Below the pieces are notes generated by a model. It was given only the letters and a program-made list of their open reading frames with translations. It did not search any database and was not told where the DNA came from. A program made the position numbers and the translations under genes. A stretch of 55,396 bases of DNA from Thermoleophilaceae bacterium. Lineage in GTDB: Bacteria > Actinomycetota > Thermoleophilia > Solirubrobacterales > Thermoleophilaceae. Where the stretch lies: positions 1 to 55,396 of the forward strand of contig JAICJR010000002.1 of the NCBI GenBank assembly GCA_025928345.1, in the 5' to 3' direction. Below are positions 40,781 through 48,567 of the stretch, one piece after another (positions within the stretch are counted from its first letter, which is position 1; every line of letters begins with the position of its first letter).

Positions 40781-41491
40781 GGTCCTGACGGCAGAGTCGT
40801 CCCGTCCGCGGCCGCCAGCAAGCCCACTTCCCTCCGACCTCATTCGGGTTTTCCTCGGATCGAGCGCAACCTGCACGACGGTATCCAGCAGCAGCTCGTC
40901 GCGCTCGCGGTGCGGCTCCGCCAGGCGGACACCGACGGTGACCCACTGCTCGCCGACCTGGCGAGTGAGGCGGAACAGGCTGTGTTCGCGCTTCAGGACC
41001 TCGGTCGCGGGATCTTCCCGAGCGTGCTGGTGGACCAGGGTCTGGTGCCGGCGCTGCGGACGCAGGCGGGGCGAATGCCGCTCGCCGTACGGGTGGAGGC
41101 CGACGCCGAGCTGGTCCGCACGCGCCTCGATCCAGAGCTCGAGACGGCGCTTTACTTCGTCGCGCTCGAGGCGCTCACGAACGTGCAGAAGCACGCGCCG
41201 GACGCGTCCGCGTCCGTGTGGCTGCGCCTCGAAGCCGGCGAGGTGATGCTCGAGGTGGCGGACGACGGGCCCGGATTCGAACGGCGCCCGGGAGACGGTG
41301 CGGGCCTGCAGAACATGGCGGACCGGATTGCCGCCGCCGGGGGCACGTTTTCGATCGACACGGCGCTCCACGCGGGCACGCGAATCCGCGCCACCGGGCC
41401 GGCACCCGAGTCAGCCGGAGCCCGACTCGCGCAGGTAGATCAGAACGGCCGCCACGCGCCTGTTGAGCTCCCGCTCGGCCGCGAGCCCTAG
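40781..41491 (+). pseudogene. Truncated histidine kinase remnant
   Basis: From 40856 the frame encodes a normal HisKA_3 box (RIERNLHDGIQQQLVALAVRLRQ), HATPase N-box (ALEALTNVQKHAP) and G boxes (VADDGPGF, GAGLQNMADRIAAAGG). Upstream there is no sensor domain: the frame is open only to a TGA at 40778, and no ATG, GTG or TTG codon precedes the phosphoacceptor His. The track ORF (GTG at 40910) would start inside the dimerisation helix and omit the His. The N-terminus has therefore been deleted. A non-canonical start cannot be ruled out. It overlaps the equally damaged response regulator by 81 bp. Confidence 0.75.
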
Positions 41492-41957
41492 CTTCGAGAA
41501 CACGGACGCGATCCGCTTCTCCACGGTCCCTATCGAGATGAAGAGCGCGTCGGCGATCGCCTGGTTGCTCTTGCCTTCCGCCATGAGCCGCAGCGCGTCC
41601 AGCTCCGCGGGAGTCAGCGCACCGAGAGGTGAGCCCGGCTTGCGCGACCGCTGCCCGAGCAGCGTGTCGACGATACGCGGATCGAGCACCGAGCCGCCGC
41701 TGCCGGCGCTTGATCGTGTGCGCTGCCTCGATCCCCTCCATGGTGAAGGTGGGCGGCATCTTCACATCCATCACCACGACGTCCGGACGCAGCCGCTGCT
41801 CCTCGGCGATCACGCTGTCGAAATCGGAGGCGACCCCCACGACCTCGAGCTCGTCCCGCTCATCGAGCAGACGCCGGGTTCCCTCGCGCGTGAGGTACTG
41901 ATCCTCCGCGATAAGCACCCGCAGTCGTGGCGAATCGCCCTGTGCCGCACCGGTCAC
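41411..41957 (-). pseudogene. NarL-type response regulator with internal deletion and frameshift
   Basis: The first frame (from 41957, GTG) encodes the first half of a receiver domain (RVLIAEDQYLTREGTRRLL, VVVMDVKMPPTFTMEGIEAAHTIK). It then runs out of homology. A second frame supplies GGSVLDPRIVDTLLGQ and a complete LuxR HTH (LTPAELDALRLMAEGKSNQAIADALFISIGTVEKRIASVFSKLGL). Compared with the intact regulator at 10801, about 54 residues between AAHEM and GESVID are missing, with the joint near 41705-41715. The gene cannot make a normal receiver. Its partner kinase next door has also lost its N-terminus. A sequencing or assembly error is an alternative. Confidence 0.78.
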
Positions 41958-41998
41958 CGCGCGTGCATTCCAGCAGACGCGGCCCGAGGGGCGGACAA

Positions 41999-42880
41999 TC
42001 AGGGGCCATCCCGTCCGCGCTCGCCGCTGCGCACCATCACGCAGTCGAACTCGAGCACGCGGCCCGTGCGGACGTCGCGGCTCACCGGGAAGAGGCCGGT
42101 GATCTCGAGCCCCGCCGCCTCGTACACGGCGAGCGCATCGGGCATCCGCGGCATGCCCTCGTAGAGCTGGAGCAGGGCGACCTCCGACTGGACCCCGATG
42201 AAGTCCACCACCCGCTCGCCCAGGCCCGCGAACACCTCGAGGTCGTAGCCCTGCGTGTCGAGCTTGAGATAGAGCCGCGGCTCGGAGACCGGCGCGATCA
42301 CCTCGTCGAGGATCGCGTCCAGCCGGCGGACCGGCACCTGGACCGTCGTGGGATCGCGCAGGCGGGGGTGCCGGCGAGCACCGAAGCTCGTGGCGGGCAG
42401 CATCGAGCTGAGCGTGTCGACGACGACGTTCATCGGCATCTCAGCCCCCTCGCGCCCGAGCGCGTAAGGGTGGGCCGTCCACGCCGGGTCCCCCGCCGCG
42501 GTGCGTTCCAGATGGCTGAAGGCTTCAGGCACCGGCTCGAACGAGACGATGTGGCCGCGATAGCCCGCGTCACGCAGACGAAGGCCGAACTCGCCGCGAT
42601 GGGCCCCGACGTCGAGCACGCAGTTGATTCCGTACGTGTCGAGCACTGCGGCGACGTGGCCGTGAGCGAGGTACTCGGCGAGCCCCGTCTCCATCTCGAA
42701 CCATTGCTCACGGGCGAGCTCGCGATCCGTCGCCAGCACCGCTCCCGCGGTGAGCTTGCGCACCTGAGCGCTCCCGCGGCGGCCAGCTGCTGCGGCTCCC
42801 GGGCCGATGGTGGCCGCCTCCACCCCGAGGGAACGGAGCAGCCGGAGCCCGCGCCGGCGCCATGCTCGAGATAAGACCAT
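41999..42880 (-). CDS. FkbM family methyltransferase
   Basis: The start is MVLSRAWRRRGLRLLRSLG (42880, TAAGG upstream), giving 293 residues. The SAM-binding Rossmann motif is CVLDVGAHRGEFGLRLRDAGYRGHIVSFEPVPEAF (motif I and the acidic end of beta-2). It is followed by VPVRRLDAIL and LYLKLDTQGYDLEVFAGLG, which are diagnostic for FkbM. These enzymes O-methylate sugars, polyketides or glycolipid parts; the substrate here is unknown and no glycosyltransferase is adjacent. Hairpins lie upstream in the gap to the next gene. Confidence 0.92.
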   Translation of the reverse strand: MVLSRAWRRRGLRLLRSLGVEAATIGPGAAAAGRRGSAQVRKLTAGAVLATDRELAREQWFEMETGLAEYLAHGHVAAVLDTYGINCVLDVGAHRGEFGLRLRDAGYRGHIVSFEPVPEAFSHLERTAAGDPAWTAHPYALGREGAEMPMNVVVDTLSSMLPATSFGARRHPRLRDPTTVQVPVRRLDAILDEVIAPVSEPRLYLKLDTQGYDLEVFAGLGERVVDFIGVQSEVALLQLYEGMPRMPDALAVYEAAGLEITGLFPVSRDVRTGRVLEFDCVMVRSGERGRDGP

Positions 42881-42947
42881 CCTTAGGCAGCCACGATACG
42901 AAACCGCAGGCTGCCCTAGAGCCAGCGGTCCGCGTGAAGGCGGGCAA

Positions 42948-42990
42948 CGGTGTGGATTTTTAGGGCTCCTGGCCCCAAAACTCCACACCG
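42948..42990. repeat. Long imperfect inverted repeat (hairpin 1)
   Basis: CGGTGTGGA and TCCACACCG pair perfectly, with inner TTTT/AAAA and GGG/CCC steps separated by single mismatches and a 7-nt loop. It is AT-richer than its surroundings and lies between the FkbM gene and the end of the anti-sigma-like gene. It is a candidate terminator or a small mobile hairpin. Confidence 0.6.
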
Positions 42991-43008
42991 GGGGAGTCCA
43001 CGGTGCGG

Positions 43009-43035
43009 GAATTTGGTTGTCCTGCAACCAAATTC
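43009..43035. repeat. Perfect 11-bp inverted repeat (hairpin 2)
   Basis: GAATTTGGTTG-TCCTG-CAACCAAATTC lies 14 nt after the stop (minus direction) of the gene at 43050. Together with hairpin 1 it forms a tandem pair 18 nt apart. The stem is unusually AT-rich for this genome. Confidence 0.65.
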
Positions 43036-43049
43036 GCCCACTGTGCGGT

Positions 43050-44348
43050 TCACCGAACGGTGATCTTGAACTTCCCGACCAGCACGCCTTGACCGGGTCC
43101 AGCAGTGGGGCCGAGCGCGGTGTTCTGCCCGCCGTTGAATCTCACTTCGCCGCGGAAGGTGCCGTGGCAGCGTTGCGTGGGGAAGCTGAGCTGCACCCGC
43201 TGGCCGGCGTTGATGTCCTTGTAGGTTCCGCCGCCTTCTATCGCGTGGCAGTTGATGCCGTGCGAGTTAAGCCGCATGATGCCGGTGTACTGGGCGCTGG
43301 CGTCCGTCACGCCTACGCGTGCAATGAAGCTGACGACGACCTTCGGGCCGTAGTGGGCTTTCCCGAGACGCGCCGTGACCGGCGAGGCCACGTCTGTGGG
43401 TTTGGGCTGCGGCCGCTTGACGAGCACGCGTCCCACGAGGGGGCAGGTGCCACCGATCGGCCCGTTGTCCTGCGCTCTGCGGCGCAGGTGGCATACGTAG
43501 CCGTTGCGGTAGTCAATGCGAACGATCGGACCCCCACCTGGCGCGGGCATGGGTTCGAAGCTGCCAAGAGCGTGGAAGCTCTTGCGCGGAACCGGCAGCA
43601 CGATCAGGTAGGCGCCCTGATTGCCTCCGGTCGCGATCGTCTTCCGCTGGCCGTTGACCACGTAGGTGACGCTCTTCGCCTCAGGTCCTGCCATGCCGTA
43701 GTAGAGGAGCCGCCAGTCCTTGCGCGGGCAGATCGGCGGCTGGTTCGGTCGTCTGCCGATCGGCCCGTGATCGTGGTGCGCCACGCACCCGCGCTGGGTC
43801 GCGCTCGGCACCATCAGGCCGCTCGCCGGGACGCCGTGAATGCTCACCGCGCCGAAGGCATGGCCATTAGCATCGAGCACCCCGCAGGGGAAGGGCATGG
43901 AGTAGTTGCCGCCCATGTAGTCGGGCACGTAGGGATGGAACTGCCCGTCGTCGTTGAAGACTCCGTCCTGGCCGATCACACCGAGCTGGCCGTTCTGCAC
44001 GCGTCCGGCCTGGAGGCAGCCGAGCCCGCGCGTTGTCGTGAAGTAGCGCAGCCCCCACGGTGGCCCGCCGGCAGGGTCCGGCACCGCGATCGGCAGCACC
44101 TGGGCGCTGCCCGGGCGGATCACGCCAAGCCCCGCCTTGGGATTCGGCTTCTGGTGACCTGGCGGCTTCAGCGGCGAGCCCGTTCCGATCAGCCGCGGCG
44201 CGGCAATCGCCACTGCAGCCGCCACGGGGCCGGCGAGCATCGCGAACACGAGCATTGACCGGCGCACACGTCGCTTGGGCAGCGGAGCCGAAGAAGCTCG
44301 CCGCGCCGCGTCTACGAGCTCGGCTTCCAGTTGTGGCACGAGGCTCAC
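43050..44348 (-). CDS. Membrane partner of ECF sigma factor (putative anti-sigma)
   Basis: The start is GTG at 44348, overlapping the sigma factor TGA (GTGA), giving 432 residues. A short cytoplasmic part (VSLVPQLEAELVDAARRASSAPLPKRRVRR, about 30 residues) precedes one membrane helix (MLVFAMLAGPVAAAVAIAAPRLI). A roughly 370-residue extracytoplasmic region follows, rich in Gly/Pro and paired cysteines (RGLGCLQAG, PFPCGVLDANG, QRGCVAHHDHGPIGRRPNQPPICP, YVCHLRRRAQDNGPIGGTCPLVG). The layout fits a transmembrane anti-sigma factor sensing outside signals, although no ZAS motif is seen in the short cytoplasmic part. Position is the main evidence. Confidence 0.75.
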   Translation of the reverse strand: MSLVPQLEAELVDAARRASSAPLPKRRVRRSMLVFAMLAGPVAAAVAIAAPRLIGTGSPLKPPGHQKPNPKAGLGVIRPGSAQVLPIAVPDPAGGPPWGLRYFTTTRGLGCLQAGRVQNGQLGVIGQDGVFNDDGQFHPYVPDYMGGNYSMPFPCGVLDANGHAFGAVSIHGVPASGLMVPSATQRGCVAHHDHGPIGRRPNQPPICPRKDWRLLYYGMAGPEAKSVTYVVNGQRKTIATGGNQGAYLIVLPVPRKSFHALGSFEPMPAPGGGPIVRIDYRNGYVCHLRRRAQDNGPIGGTCPLVGRVLVKRPQPKPTDVASPVTARLGKAHYGPKVVVSFIARVGVTDASAQYTGIMRLNSHGINCHAIEGGGTYKDINAGQRVQLSFPTQRCHGTFRGEVRFNGGQNTALGPTAGPGQGVLVGKFKITVR

Positions 44349-44905
44349 GCTGATCCCTCCTCGAGGTCGCGGCGCAACAGCGCCAATCCACGGCTCACGC
44401 GCTGACGGACCACGGCTTCCGAGCACTCGAGCTCGCCGGCGATTTCGCGGTACGAGCGCTCCTCGAGCACCCGTTCGCGCACCGCGTTGCGCTGGTCCGG
44501 CGTCAGCTCTCGAAGCCACTCTTCGACGAGCGCGTCGTCGAACTCCTGGACCGCCTCTTCGACTGTCGCCACCAGCCGGTCGTCCAACGTGATCGGCGCC
44601 ATGCCCAAGCGCTCGCGCGCGGCCGCCTCCACTCGACCGCGCGCCAGGCTTTCCGCCAACACGTGTCGCGCCACGCCGAAGAGCCAGGCCCGCGCGGCCC
44701 CCCGCCGAGGATCGAAGTTGGCGCGCGACTCGAACGCGCGCGCGAACGTTTCGGCGGTGAGATCGACGGCAAGCTCACCTCGACCAGTGGCACGCACGAA
44801 GAACCCGAGCATGACGCGCTCGTGCCGCCGGTAGAACAGCCCGAACTCCTCCGGATCGCAGGAGCGCAACAGCTGCTCATCCGAAGCGCGCGAACGGTGC
44901 CCCAT
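44345..44905 (-). CDS. ECF-subfamily RNA polymerase sigma factor
   Basis: This 186-residue protein has sigma region 2 (FGLFYRRHERVMLGFFVRATGRGELAVDLTAETFARAFESRANFDPRRGAARAWLFGVARHVL, residues about 20-82) and region 4 (LRELTPDQRNAVRERVLEERSYREIAGELECSEAVVRQRVSRGLALLRRDL, about 128-182). It lacks regions 1 and 3, as expected for ECF factors. The ATG lies 6 nt after TAATAC (44912-44917), a leaderless arrangement. It is cotranscribed with a transmembrane protein that probably holds it inactive. Its target promoters are unknown. Confidence 0.93.
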   Translation of the reverse strand: MGHRSRASDEQLLRSCDPEEFGLFYRRHERVMLGFFVRATGRGELAVDLTAETFARAFESRANFDPRRGAARAWLFGVARHVLAESLARGRVEAAARERLGMAPITLDDRLVATVEEAVQEFDDALVEEWLRELTPDQRNAVRERVLEERSYREIAGELECSEAVVRQRVSRGLALLRRDLEEGSA

Positions 44906-44911
44906 ATCTGA

Positions 44912-44917
44912 GTATTA
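44912..44917 (-). promoter_or_regulatory. Leaderless -10 box of ECF sigma gene
   Basis: TAATAC, 6 nt before the ATG at 44905. No GGAAC-type ECF autoregulatory -35 is visible upstream. Confidence 0.5.
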
Positions 44918-44942
44918 GGGCAGACGACTCAGTTTGTGACGC

Positions 44943-45797
44943 CTACGGCCCCGTCTGCACCTTGAAGATCCGCCAGCTGCACTCGGCGAGGCGGCACTTC
45001 CCGGCCTGCCGCACGCGGAGAATCTGCCTGCCGGCCTGCAGCGCCACGAACTCATTCCCGACGGGGTGCCAGTGAAGCGAGCCCGTTTTCACGCGGGCCT
45101 CGAGGAAGAGGGCGGTTCGCTGGAAGTTCACGCGCGAGGTGACCTGCCACTTCGGGCCGCGCAGGTAGCGTTGTCTGTCGATGCCCGGCTCGAGATCGCG
45201 GAGCGAGGCGTTCACGATCTTGAAGGGCATCGACGCGCTCGGGAGCTTTGCCCGGCCGATGCCGCGGAAGCGAAGCTCGAGCGGGCGAAGGTCCGTGTGG
45301 GGGCCGATGCGGAACGTCAGCACCCAGCCCCCGCCGTGGTACGCGCCGTGGAACTTGATGCGCCTCGGCTGCAGCGAGCGAGGCAGCTTGCCGAAGCTGA
45401 GCAGTGCGGGAGCCGCCAACTGGAGCGTCGTGGTGGTGGAGGCGTTGCACTCGCTCCCGTCTGCCTGGAACTGCGTCCACGAGAGCGTGATGGGCAGCGC
45501 GCCCGGCGCGTCGGAGATCACCGTCATCCCCTTCACGTGAACGCCCGCGGGGGCTGAGATCTGGACGTCCGGCGATGAGCCGTCGGAGAAATCCGCCTGG
45601 ATGTCGATGTCGTGGGTGGCCGTGAGCGGACCCGCCGCACCGGCCTGCCTGTCCTCCGCCGTTACCGTCGGCGCAGGACCTCCCGGAGCGCATGGAGCTC
45701 CACCCTGGGCGCCGGCGTCGGGTGCTGCAGCCACCGCGGCGGGCACGAGTCCGGCGAGTAAGAGGTAGCGGCGCGCAATCGACGCTGTCGGGCGCAT
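44943..45797 (-). CDS. Secreted protein of unknown function
   Basis: This 284-residue protein starts MRPTASIARRYLLLAGLVPAAVAAAPDAGAQG, a classical signal peptide with an AxA cleavage site near residue 30. The mature part is beta-rich with periodic Thr/Val strands (DIDIQADFSDGSSPDVQISAPAGVHVKGMTVISD) and ends in a cysteine-containing module (ILRVRQAGKCRLAECSWRIFKVQTGP). I recognise no enzyme motif. It lies upstream of the ECF sigma gene on the same strand with a 38-nt gap holding the sigma promoter, so it is a separate transcript or partly read-through. Confidence 0.7.
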   Translation of the reverse strand: MRPTASIARRYLLLAGLVPAAVAAAPDAGAQGGAPCAPGGPAPTVTAEDRQAGAAGPLTATHDIDIQADFSDGSSPDVQISAPAGVHVKGMTVISDAPGALPITLSWTQFQADGSECNASTTTTLQLAAPALLSFGKLPRSLQPRRIKFHGAYHGGGWVLTFRIGPHTDLRPLELRFRGIGRAKLPSASMPFKIVNASLRDLEPGIDRQRYLRGPKWQVTSRVNFQRTALFLEARVKTGSLHWHPVGNEFVALQAGRQILRVRQAGKCRLAECSWRIFKVQTGP

Positions 45798-45926
45798 AAG
45801 GCCTTCCTGATGGGCGGGAGTCCGACCCTAACGCCGCGCGTCAGCGGCGGTCAAGCGGGCCAATAGGGGGGAAATCCTCAGGGTGACTTTTCGGCGACCC
45901 GTATTGGCGGCCAGGCCTCCAAAGCC

Positions 45927-45932
45927 GAGGCT
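45927..45932 (+). promoter_or_regulatory. Leaderless -10 box of alpha/beta hydrolase
   Basis: GAGGCT lies 7 nt before the ATG at 45940 and decides this start over the upstream GTG at 45883. Confidence 0.4.
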
Positions 45933-45939
45933 GTCGGAC

Positions 45940-46812
45940 ATGTTGACCACCACACAAGAGAAATCTGTTCAGCGACTCGACACCCGCCTCGGCCCGCTTG
46001 CCTGGCGTTCCTCCGGTGACGGGCCGCCGCTCGTCTTCTTCGCCGGAGCGCTCGCCAACGGCGACCTCTGGCGTGACGTCGTAAGCGCGCTCGACGACCG
46101 CTACCGCTGCATCACCGTCGACCTCCCGCTGGGCGCACATCCCTGGCCGCTGAAAGACGGAGCAGACCGCTCGGCCACCTCGCTCGCCCGGCTGCTGCTC
46201 GACTGCCTCGAGCTGCTCGACGTCCACGACGCCACGGTGGTCGCCAACGACACCGCCGGCGGCCTGCTGCTCCTATCGCTCGCGAGCGGGCATCCGGCGC
46301 TCGAGCGCATCGGCCGTCTTGTGCTGACGAACTGCGAGAGCTACGACCAGTTCCCGCCCGACGCGCTCAAGAAGGCGACGGCGATCTCCCGCAAGCTCCC
46401 GCGGCTTGCCCGCACAGCGGTGAGGCTGCAGCAGCGGACAGCGGCCGGCCGGCGCAGGGGCATCGCGACGGTCACGGCACACGGCCTCGACCCCGAGCGC
46501 GAGGAGTCGTTCTCCGAACCGTTGCTGCGCGACAAGCGAGTGGCCGGCGATCTCGTGGCGGCGATGGCCGGTTTCGAGCCGCAGATCCTCATCGACGCCG
46601 CCAAGGCGATCCCGGAGTTCGAGCGCCCGGTCCTGCTGCTCTGGGGCGACTCATGCGAGTTCTTCCCGATGGCACACGCGCAACGCCTCGCGGACGACTT
46701 CCCGTCCGCCACGCTCGTCTCGGTTCACGGGGCGAAGACCTGGGTGCCGGTCGACAACTCGGCCGCGGTGGCCGATGCGATCGGCCACTTCGCGATCAGC
46801 GCGGAAGCGTGA
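45940..46812 (+). CDS. Alpha/beta hydrolase with Asp nucleophile elbow
   Basis: The start is MLTTTQEKSVQRLDTRLGPLAWRSSG (45940), giving 290 residues. The fold is shown by PLVFFAGALANGDLWRDVV (oxyanion region), RCITVDLPLGAHPWPL and the nucleophile elbow TVVANDTAGGLLLLSLAS. In the elbow, Asp replaces the usual Ser (ANDTAGG versus GxSxG), as in haloalkane dehalogenase and epoxide hydrolase relatives. The acid is probably in LLLWGDSCEFFP. The region where the catalytic His should fall reads SVHGAKTWVPVDN, so the His position is uncertain. The substrate is unknown. It overlaps the convergent kinase gene by 17 bp. Confidence 0.85.
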   Translation: MLTTTQEKSVQRLDTRLGPLAWRSSGDGPPLVFFAGALANGDLWRDVVSALDDRYRCITVDLPLGAHPWPLKDGADRSATSLARLLLDCLELLDVHDATVVANDTAGGLLLLSLASGHPALERIGRLVLTNCESYDQFPPDALKKATAISRKLPRLARTAVRLQQRTAAGRRRGIATVTAHGLDPEREESFSEPLLRDKRVAGDLVAAMAGFEPQILIDAAKAIPEFERPVLLLWGDSCEFFPMAHAQRLADDFPSATLVSVHGAKTWVPVDNSAAVADAIGHFAISAEA

Positions 46813-47902
46813 AGCGGAACACGCTGCCTCCGCCGTCCGCCGGCTCCACCCAGATGCGGCCACCGTGAGCCTCGACGATCCGGCGGCAGACGGCGAGGCC
46901 GATCCCCACGCCGTCGGCTTGCGAGCCGGCGCGCGTGAAGAGCTCGAAGATCCGGCCGGCCTGCGAGGGATCCACACCCATCCCGTTGTCCCGCACGCTC
47001 ACCACCCACTGCTCAGGACGGGGGTGCGCCGAGATCTCCACGCGCGGCGGGGCATCGCCGCGGAACTTGAGCGCGTTGGCCACCAGGTTTTGCAATACGC
47101 GGCGAAGCTGGCGAGGGTCGCCTTCCACCTCAGGCAGCTCGCCCACCTCGATCGTCGCTCCCGCCTCGTCGAGGCGCGCGCGCAGATCCTCCTGCACGTC
47201 CGCCACAAGGCAGGAGAGGTCAAGCCGCTCGGGCTGCAGCGACCCGGCGCGCGCGTACTCGAGCACGCAGTCCACCAGCTCACGCGCCCGGGCCGAACTC
47301 GCGCGCAGTTGCTCGACCAGCTCCGGCGGCGGAGCCTCGTCGCCCTGCCGCCCGATCAGCGTGACGAGCAGCTCCATCGCCATGATCGGCTCACGCAGGT
47401 CGTGCGCCACCACCTCGGCATAGCTGCGCAGCTCGGCCTCCATGCGCCGCTGCTCGGTCACGTCGGTGAGGAAGGTCACGAGGCCGTCGCCGAGCTTCAT
47501 CGTCCGCTCGGCGAATGTGCCGAGCATGTACCCATCGCCGAACGGCGTGTCATAGGTGATCTCCTGCACCCACGGCTCACCGAAGTCCACCACGCGCGTG
47601 TATGCGTGGAAGGCGCCGCTATCGCGCATCTGCGGGAGTGCCTCGAGGAGGGTGTAGCGATCGGGCGTGGCGGCGGGCAGCCGGAAGCTGCGCAGGATCG
47701 CCGGGTTGCCGTAGCCGAAGGAGAAGTCGACGATCCGGCCGTCGTCGTCGCGAATCGCCCAGAGCACGCCGACCAGTTCCGGGAAGCCGTCGAGCAGCGC
47801 TCGGAAGCCTTGCGCGCCCCGCTCGCCCAGGAGCGCGACGAGCTTCGGATCATCGCCCCACTGTTCGGCCGGGCGGTCGATGTCGAGCTGCACGCCACCC
47901 AT
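46796..47902 (-). CDS. PAS-domain histidine kinase (HisKA type)
   Basis: This 368-residue protein has no membrane segment, so it is cytoplasmic. An N-terminal PAS-like domain (residues about 30-150: LLDGFPELVGVLWAIRDDDGRIVDFSFGYGNPAILRSF, GDGLVTFLTDVTEQRRMEAEL) is followed by HisKA with the phosphoacceptor in YAEVVAHDLREPIMAMELL. HATPase_c comes next (RRVLQNLVANALKF, VRDNGMGVDPSQAGRIFELFTR, GVGIGLAVCRRIVEAHGGRIWVE). This resembles light- or redox-type soluble kinases. No cognate regulator is adjacent. The ATG lies 6 nt after TATCCT. Confidence 0.92.
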   Translation of the reverse strand: MGGVQLDIDRPAEQWGDDPKLVALLGERGAQGFRALLDGFPELVGVLWAIRDDDGRIVDFSFGYGNPAILRSFRLPAATPDRYTLLEALPQMRDSGAFHAYTRVVDFGEPWVQEITYDTPFGDGYMLGTFAERTMKLGDGLVTFLTDVTEQRRMEAELRSYAEVVAHDLREPIMAMELLVTLIGRQGDEAPPPELVEQLRASSARARELVDCVLEYARAGSLQPERLDLSCLVADVQEDLRARLDEAGATIEVGELPEVEGDPRQLRRVLQNLVANALKFRGDAPPRVEISAHPRPEQWVVSVRDNGMGVDPSQAGRIFELFTRAGSQADGVGIGLAVCRRIVEAHGGRIWVEPADGGGSVFRFTLPR

Positions 47903-47908
47903 GTCTGG

Positions 47909-47914
47909 AGGATA
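47909..47914 (-). promoter_or_regulatory. Leaderless -10 box of PAS kinase
   Basis: TATCCT, 6 nt before the ATG at 47902. The cyclase gene at 52922 has the same hexamer at the same distance. Confidence 0.5.
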
Positions 47915-47921
47915 CGGGCGG

Positions 47922-48533
47922 CTACCTATGACTCGCGCTCACGACGGCCTCGATCTCACGCGCGGCCTCCTCGTCATAGGGCCAGAAGTGCGACTTGTCG
48001 CCCTTCTCCCACTGCTCCTTCAAGCCCGGCGCCGACAGCTCCCAGTCCGGCCGGATCTTCCGCGTGACCTCGCGCAGGTCCTGCCACAAATCTTGCGTTG
48101 AGGGGCGGCCCCAGAACCAGTAGCCGTTGTAGATCTTGTGAATCACGAGGCCCGGATCGAGCACGAGGGTATGCGGGATCATCGGGTCGTGGTGGGGGTC
48201 GGTGTACTCCTGGATGTCGAGGTCCTTCTGGACCTTGCGGCCGGGGTCGCAGAGGAAGGGCCACTGCGCGCCCACCGCGGCCTTGAACTCGCGGCCCTCG
48301 AGGATGTTGTCGGTGGAGATGGTCACGATCTTCGTGTAGGCCACGGCGATCTTCGGATAGAACGCCGCGAGCTCGAGGTGCTGCTGGTGGTCCTTAGGGC
48401 AGAAGTGCCCGCGCGAGAGCAGGAGGATCATCGGGTCCCCTCCCTGCAGCTCGCTCAGCTTGCGCCGCTCCTTCTCGGTGTCGGTCAGCTCGTAGTCGGG
48501 GAAGCGACTGCCGGGGACGATGTCGGCACGCAT
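47922..48533 (-). CDS. Peroxiredoxin-like protein (AhpC/TSA fold)
   Basis: This 203-residue thioredoxin-fold protein has the N-terminal PGSRFPDYELTDTEKERRKLSEL pattern of peroxiredoxins and a presumed peroxidatic cysteine in LLLSRGHFCPKDHQQHLEL. VTISTDNILEGREFKAAVGAQWPFLCDPGRKVQKDLDI and a YNGYWFWGRPST segment follow. The active-site context (HFCPKDHQ instead of PxxxTxxC) marks a divergent redoxin subgroup; a second cysteine is in FLCDPG. It probably reduces peroxides. A ribosome-binding site (AAAGGAG) precedes the ATG. Confidence 0.85.
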   Translation of the reverse strand: MRADIVPGSRFPDYELTDTEKERRKLSELQGGDPMILLLSRGHFCPKDHQQHLELAAFYPKIAVAYTKIVTISTDNILEGREFKAAVGAQWPFLCDPGRKVQKDLDIQEYTDPHHDPMIPHTLVLDPGLVIHKIYNGYWFWGRPSTQDLWQDLREVTRKIRPDWELSAPGLKEQWEKGDKSHFWPYDEEAAREIEAVVSASHR

Positions 48534-48567
48534 TGCGCGTTCTCCTTTCGCGGGGGCGAGAGCGACA

